From Alcaligenaceae bacterium (GTDB lineage: Bacteria; Pseudomonadota; Gammaproteobacteria; Burkholderiales; Burkholderiaceae_B): a stretch of 64,000 bases of DNA. The stretch spans positions 62,001 to 126,000 of the forward strand of contig JAUNUJ010000004.1 of the NCBI GenBank assembly GCA_030538235.1, written 5' to 3'. The notes under the pieces were generated by a model, which was not told the DNA's origin, ran no database searches, and saw only the letters and a program-made list of their open reading frames with translations. Below, one piece after another: positions 62,901-64,000 of this stretch (its first letter is position 1; the number at the start of each line of letters is the position of its first letter). A program made the translations under genes and the position numbers.

Positions 62901-64000
62901 CTAAGCCGGTAGAACCACATCACCGGTGACATAATCACCATCAAAACAAGATGCATCGAAACGAGCAATCTCCGGGTTAAGTTCAGATACGGCCAACTTC
63001 AAATCATCCAGATCCTGGTAAACCAACGCATCAGCGCCAATTTCCTCAGCAATTTGTTGGGTATTTTTGCCATAAGCGATTAGATCATTTTGATCGGGCA
63101 TATCAATACCGTAGAAGTTAGGATAACGGACCGCCGGCGCTGCAGATGCAAAAAACACTTTATTAGCACCGGCATTACGGGCCATCGTAACAATCTCACG
63201 ACTGGTCGTACCGCGTACGATCGAGTCATCTACCAAGAGAATATTCTTATCCTTAAACTCGATACGCATTGGATTGAGTTTTTGACGTACTGACTTTTTA
63301 CGGACTGCTTGCCCAGGCATAATAAAGGTTCTACCCACATAACGATTTTTGATATAACCCTCACGATAAGGTAGATCTAAAGTTGAAGCCAGCTCCATAC
63401 CGGCTGGTCGTGAGGAATCAGGAATCGGCATAACCACATCAATCTCGGACAGACGTAATTCACGCGCCAGCTTCTGGGCTAACAATTCGCCCATACGCAA
63501 GCGACAGTTATAAACGTTGACACCATCAATGGTCGAGTCGGGACGCGCAAAATACACGTATTCGAAAATGCAAGGACTTAGAATGGCATTATCGGCACAA
63601 AGACGAGAGTGTAGATTACCCTCTGCATCAATAAAAACTGCCTCACCCGGCGCAATATCGCGTACGAACTGGAAACCGATACCCTCAATCGCCACAGATT
63701 CAGAGGCTACCATCCACTCAACGCCCTGAGAGGTTTCCTGAGTGCCTAAACAAAGTGGACGAATGCCATTAGGATCTCTGAAAGCCAACATGCCGTAACC
63801 GGCGATTTGGGCCACTACCGCATAAGCACCTTTGACACGGTTATGCACCGCAGTGATTGCATTAAAAATCTCATCAACTTGTAAACTGCTGCTTTTACTG
63901 GCCTCATACAACTCGTGAGCAAAGACGTTTAATAGCACCTCGCTATTTGAGCTGGTATTAATATGACGTCGATCATGTTTGAACAAAGACTCACGTAGTT
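62901..64000 (-). CDS. purF: Amidophosphoribosyltransferase PurF (N-terminal part outside the window)
   Basis: The visible 366 codons cover most of this first enzyme of purine synthesis, which makes phosphoribosylamine from PRPP and glutamine. The frame remains open to the window edge, and the ATG at 63986 is internal: the residues before and after it (NYVSLFKHDRRHINTSSNSEVLLNVFAHEL) belong to the glutaminase domain, so the Cys-containing N terminus lies beyond 64000. The PRPP site is NILLVDDSIVRGTTS, and DPNGIRPLCLG and the loop with FIMPGQAVRKKSVRQKLNP are normal. Confidence 0.93.
   Translation of the reverse strand, partial: LRESLFKHDRRHINTSSNSEVLLNVFAHELYEASKSSSLQVDEIFNAITAVHNRVKGAYAVVAQIAGYGMLAFRDPNGIRPLCLGTQETSQGVEWMVASESVAIEGIGFQFVRDIAPGEAVFIDAEGNLHSRLCADNAILSPCIFEYVYFARPDSTIDGVNVYNCRLRMGELLAQKLARELRLSEIDVVMPIPDSSRPAGMELASTLDLPYREGYIKNRYVGRTFIMPGQAVRKKSVRQKLNPMRIEFKDKNILLVDDSIVRGTTSREIVTMARNAGANKVFFASAAPAVRYPNFYGIDMPDQNDLIAYGKNTQQIAEEIGADALVYQDLDDLKLAVSELNPEIARFDASCFDGDYVTGDVVLPA

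Noticed and set aside
1..64000. tRNA, rRNA, tmRNA, RNase P RNA or CRISPR arrays
   Set aside because: The gaps between genes were read for cloverleaf/T-loop motifs, conserved RNA cores and regularly spaced repeats; none was found. This was by eye, so a divergent RNA could have been missed.

Overview
The window is a stretch of chromosome from a betaproteobacterium, most likely of the Alcaligenaceae (Burkholderiales). The evidence is a Bug-type tripartite-tricarboxylate receptor, the gene order of the rpsB-tsf-pyrH-frr-uppS-cdsA-dxr-rseP-bamA-ompH-lpxD-fabZ-lpxA-lpxB-rnhB block, the mltG-tmk-holB-tatD-ankyrin block, and an OxyR whose two redox cysteines fall on residues 199 and 208. The base composition is visibly more AT-rich than is usual for that family, which fits low-GC members such as Oligella; this genus guess is inference only. 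Gene density is high. No tRNA, rRNA, insertion sequence, prophage or CRISPR array was recognised.

Layout. 1-6.9 kb: an unidentified partial gene, a DUF2069 membrane protein, selO, aroC, ridA, recG and oxyR. 6.9-14.3 kb: a six-gene Mrp cation/proton antiporter operon with fused MrpA-MrpB, whose first gene is a single protein joining an ECF sigma-factor-like half to an RskA-type membrane anti-sigma half. 14.4-18.8 kb: an SDR dehydrogenase, a Bug receptor, two small exported paralogues, a LytM peptidase and a YfcG-like glutathione transferase. 18.8-27 kb: molybdenum-cofactor genes (moaD, moaE, mobA, moeA; moaC; mog; moaA) around a formate dehydrogenase operon (beta and gamma subunits and fdhD) with no catalytic alpha subunit beside it. 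In its place upstream of the beta gene is about 0.94 kb of non-coding DNA packed with inverted repeats.

27-40.5 kb: housekeeping blocks (ankyrin protein, tatD, holB, tmk, mltG, ygfZ, a 3-hydroxyisobutyryl-CoA hydrolase-like gene, rnfH, ratA, smpB, an SPFH/NfeD pair, an FKBP, and ppsA divergent from its regulator ppsR). ppsA is preceded by a terminator-like hairpin. 40.5-56.6 kb: one long leftward envelope and translation block, from rpsB down to an rRNA/tRNA methyltransferase. 56.9-62.5 kb: map, glnD, a MarC protein, dsbB and a PHB-depolymerase-like esterase on the plus strand. The right edge holds purF, cut by the window end, with the decayed remnant of a small membrane protein just downstream of it.

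The most unusual items are the fused sigma/anti-sigma protein heading the Mrp operon, the formate dehydrogenase operon without its catalytic subunit beside a highly structured intergenic region, the ppsA leader hairpin, and the tandem exported paralogues.
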